A stretch of DNA of 64,000 bases from Candida dubliniensis CD36 (Eukaryota > Ascomycota > Pichiomycetes > Serinales > Debaryomycetaceae): the NCBI RefSeq assembly GCF_000026945.1, contig NC_012862.1, positions 1,294,501 through 1,358,500 of the forward strand, in the 5' to 3' direction. The stretch's first letter is position 1; each line of letters begins with the position of its first letter. Under the pieces are notes generated by a model that did not search any database, had not been told where the DNA came from, and saw only the letters and a program-made list of their open reading frames with translations. Below, in pieces: positions 62,490 to 64,000 of the stretch. A program made the position numbers and the translations under genes.

Positions 62490-64000
62490 ATGACAGAACC
62501 AACTTTGAATTTCCATATACAAACCCATCAAAACCAATTCAAAATCCCTCATGAATTGATTAAGAAGAATTTTAAACTTGTGCAAAAGCTAATTGAAAAG
62601 CAAAGGAAACAACTACTTGATGATATTAATAAGATCAAGAAATGTAAAACTACATCACCCAGTTTTAAATTAGAATTAATTCAAAAATTGATTAGGAATT
62701 TTGAAAGTTTTATGAAAAAACTACAGAATTTTATTACTAAAGATGAAGAATTTCGATCAAGATTACTTGCAAGGTTAGAGAATCTAGCTGAATTACAACA
62801 ATATGTGATAACCAATAATGACAATCAAGACGGACAAAATCACGAAGAAGGTGGTGACAACAACAATAACACTACCACTACCGATGATGATAAATTATTG
62901 GATTTCCATAATCCTAACTTGATAAATTGGTACCGTGATCAAACTAATTTACTTATAGTTGATTACCTAATTAAATCAAATACAAGAACTAAATTTAATG
63001 ATATGGGAGAAGACGAAGAACCAGAAAACATTGGACTATTATTATTAAAGAACTTATCTAAAACAAATCCTAAATTGTTAAAATTGATTGATTATGATTT
63101 ATTAGAGAATTTCAACAAAGTGTTTGTTTCCATTATTAATAATCATGATTTATCTTTGATTGTTGCTTGGTTTAATGAAAATAAAAATCTTTTGAACAAA
63201 ATCAACTCCAATTTGGAATTTGAAATCAATTACTGTAAATTTTTGACATTAATTGAGAAAGGTGATATCAATGAGGCAATTAATTATTCACGGGAAAATT
63301 TATCTGCTTATGGTAATAAAGAAAATTATCAGCAAACACAAGCTAGTAATGGTAATAACAGCACTACTAATGGAGATACAAGTAATGTCAATCATCTAAC
63401 TGATTTGGAAAGATTAAAAGGGTTAGGAGGATTGTTAGTATTTAGATCAATGGAAAGTAATAACCACAATGATTTAAATAACTCAAATTCAAATGATATT
63501 CCATTATCAAGCAAATTAATGCTCAACTCAACTCCATTCAAAGATTATCAAAAACTATTATCAAACGAGAGATGGGAGAGTTTAGCCCAATGTTTTATTG
63601 AGAACTTTACTAAGCTATACGGAATAAGTAAAAATTTCCCAATCTATATTTATCTTTCTGCTGGGTTATCAAGTTTAAAAACAAAGTCTTGTTACCACAA
63701 TGTTGAAAACACTATTTTCAAACATTTCGTTGGTAAGGATACAGATGATGACGGCGATGAGAAGTTGGTAGATGAAGAGGTAATAGATAGGAACTTGTCA
63801 TTTGTATTGGCAGAAGCAACTACCAGCAATTCTGGTAAACTGTTATTGAATGATCCAAAATATCGTGGTCCAAATCATTATTACAAACTTTTAAATAAAA
63901 TTAACAATTGTCCAATTTGTTCTCCAGAATTATTCAAATTAAGTCAAAACTTACCTTATGCACAATTGATTACCAGTATATTCAACAATCCGTTCAAATT
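62490..64000 (+). CDS. FYV10: GID/CTLH E3 ligase subunit Fyv10/Gid9 (3' end cut by window)
   Basis: The frame is open from the ATG at 62490 to the window edge (503 full codons, no stop), so the gene is partial. It begins MTEPTLNFHIQTHQNQFKIP. Then comes a coiled-coil-rich N-terminus, a LisH-like stretch (LLIVDYLIKSNTRTKF, about residues 152-167) and CTLH-region helices (LLENFNKVFVSIINNHDLSLIVAWF..., FEINYCKFLTLIEKGDINEAINYSREN, in part). The end of the window shows NCPICSPELFKLSQNLPYAQ, the start of the degenerate RING typical of Gid9/MAEA. With Gid2 it forms the ligase that degrades gluconeogenic enzymes on return to glucose. An Asn/Asp/Thr insert is seen at about 115-135. Confidence 0.85.
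   Translation, partial: MTEPTLNFHIQTHQNQFKIPHELIKKNFKLVQKLIEKQRKQLLDDINKIKKCKTTSPSFKLELIQKLIRNFESFMKKLQNFITKDEEFRSRLLARLENLAELQQYVITNNDNQDGQNHEEGGDNNNNTTTTDDDKLLDFHNPNLINWYRDQTNLLIVDYLIKSNTRTKFNDMGEDEEPENIGLLLLKNLSKTNPKLLKLIDYDLLENFNKVFVSIINNHDLSLIVAWFNENKNLLNKINSNLEFEINYCKFLTLIEKGDINEAINYSRENLSAYGNKENYQQTQASNGNNSTTNGDTSNVNHLTDLERLKGLGGLLVFRSMESNNHNDLNNSNSNDIPLSSKLMLNSTPFKDYQKLLSNERWESLAQCFIENFTKLYGISKNFPIYIYLSAGLSSLKTKSCYHNVENTIFKHFVGKDTDDDGDEKLVDEEVIDRNLSFVLAEATTSNSGKLLLNDPKYRGPNHYYKLLNKINNCPICSPELFKLSQNLPYAQLITSIFNNPFK

Overview
This is an AT-rich nuclear fungal window with about 25 protein genes, most of them uninterrupted. It has long intergenic spacers, abundant poly-A/T tracts and Asn/Gln-rich proteins. 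Gene content, gene order and codon use point to the CUG-Ser yeasts, very probably Candida albicans or its close relative C. dubliniensis. The order QDR2-GAP2-BAT22-ATO-MNN1 family-ATO-GST-TauD-YCK2 / UBC6-like-CHS4-...-KIP3-ceramide synthase-SSN8-CAB2-SAM50-CRZ1-SGF11-SEN54-SKN1-KRE6 matches what I recall of C. albicans chromosome 3. Species assignment is therefore partly from memory. Direct support for the altered code is a CTG codon exactly at the conserved glutathione-binding serine of the GST gene. No tRNA, rRNA, transposon ORF or CRISPR was seen.

Layout. 0-17 kb is a nutrient and small-molecule region: a QDR-type MFS exporter, a general amino-acid permease, a branched-chain aminotransferase, two ATO-type acetate/ammonium transporters flanking an MNN1-family mannosyltransferase, a glutathione S-transferase with an intron, and a TauD/Jlp1-type dioxygenase. 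18-31.5 kb holds membrane-associated signalling and wall genes with huge spacers: casein kinase YCK2, a UBC6-like E2 that ends in a CaaX box, the chitin synthase activator CHS4/SKT5 (also CaaX), and a small Gly-rich glycine-zipper protein. 31.8-46 kb is a denser housekeeping block: kinesin-8 KIP3, a LAG1/LAC1 ceramide synthase, cyclin C SSN8, a small unidentified membrane/secreted protein, CAB2 (coenzyme A synthesis), SAM50 and the calcineurin target CRZ1. 49-59 kb has SGF11 (spliced) divergent from SEN54, then the head-to-head beta-1,6-glucan paralogues SKN1 and KRE6. The window closes with a flavin monooxygenase and the 5' part of FYV10/GID9.

How the genes may work together. GAP2 (amino-acid uptake), BAT22 (transamination) and two ATO genes (acetate/ammonium) form a plausible amino-acid catabolism neighbourhood; BAT22 carries a perfect Leu3-type site and a Gcn4-type site upstream. 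CHS4, KRE6, SKN1, CRZ1, the MNN1-family gene and YCK2 all bear on cell-wall building and its regulation. Two spliced genes (GTT1-like and SGF11) are only correct when introns are removed. Their splice sites and branch points can be read directly.
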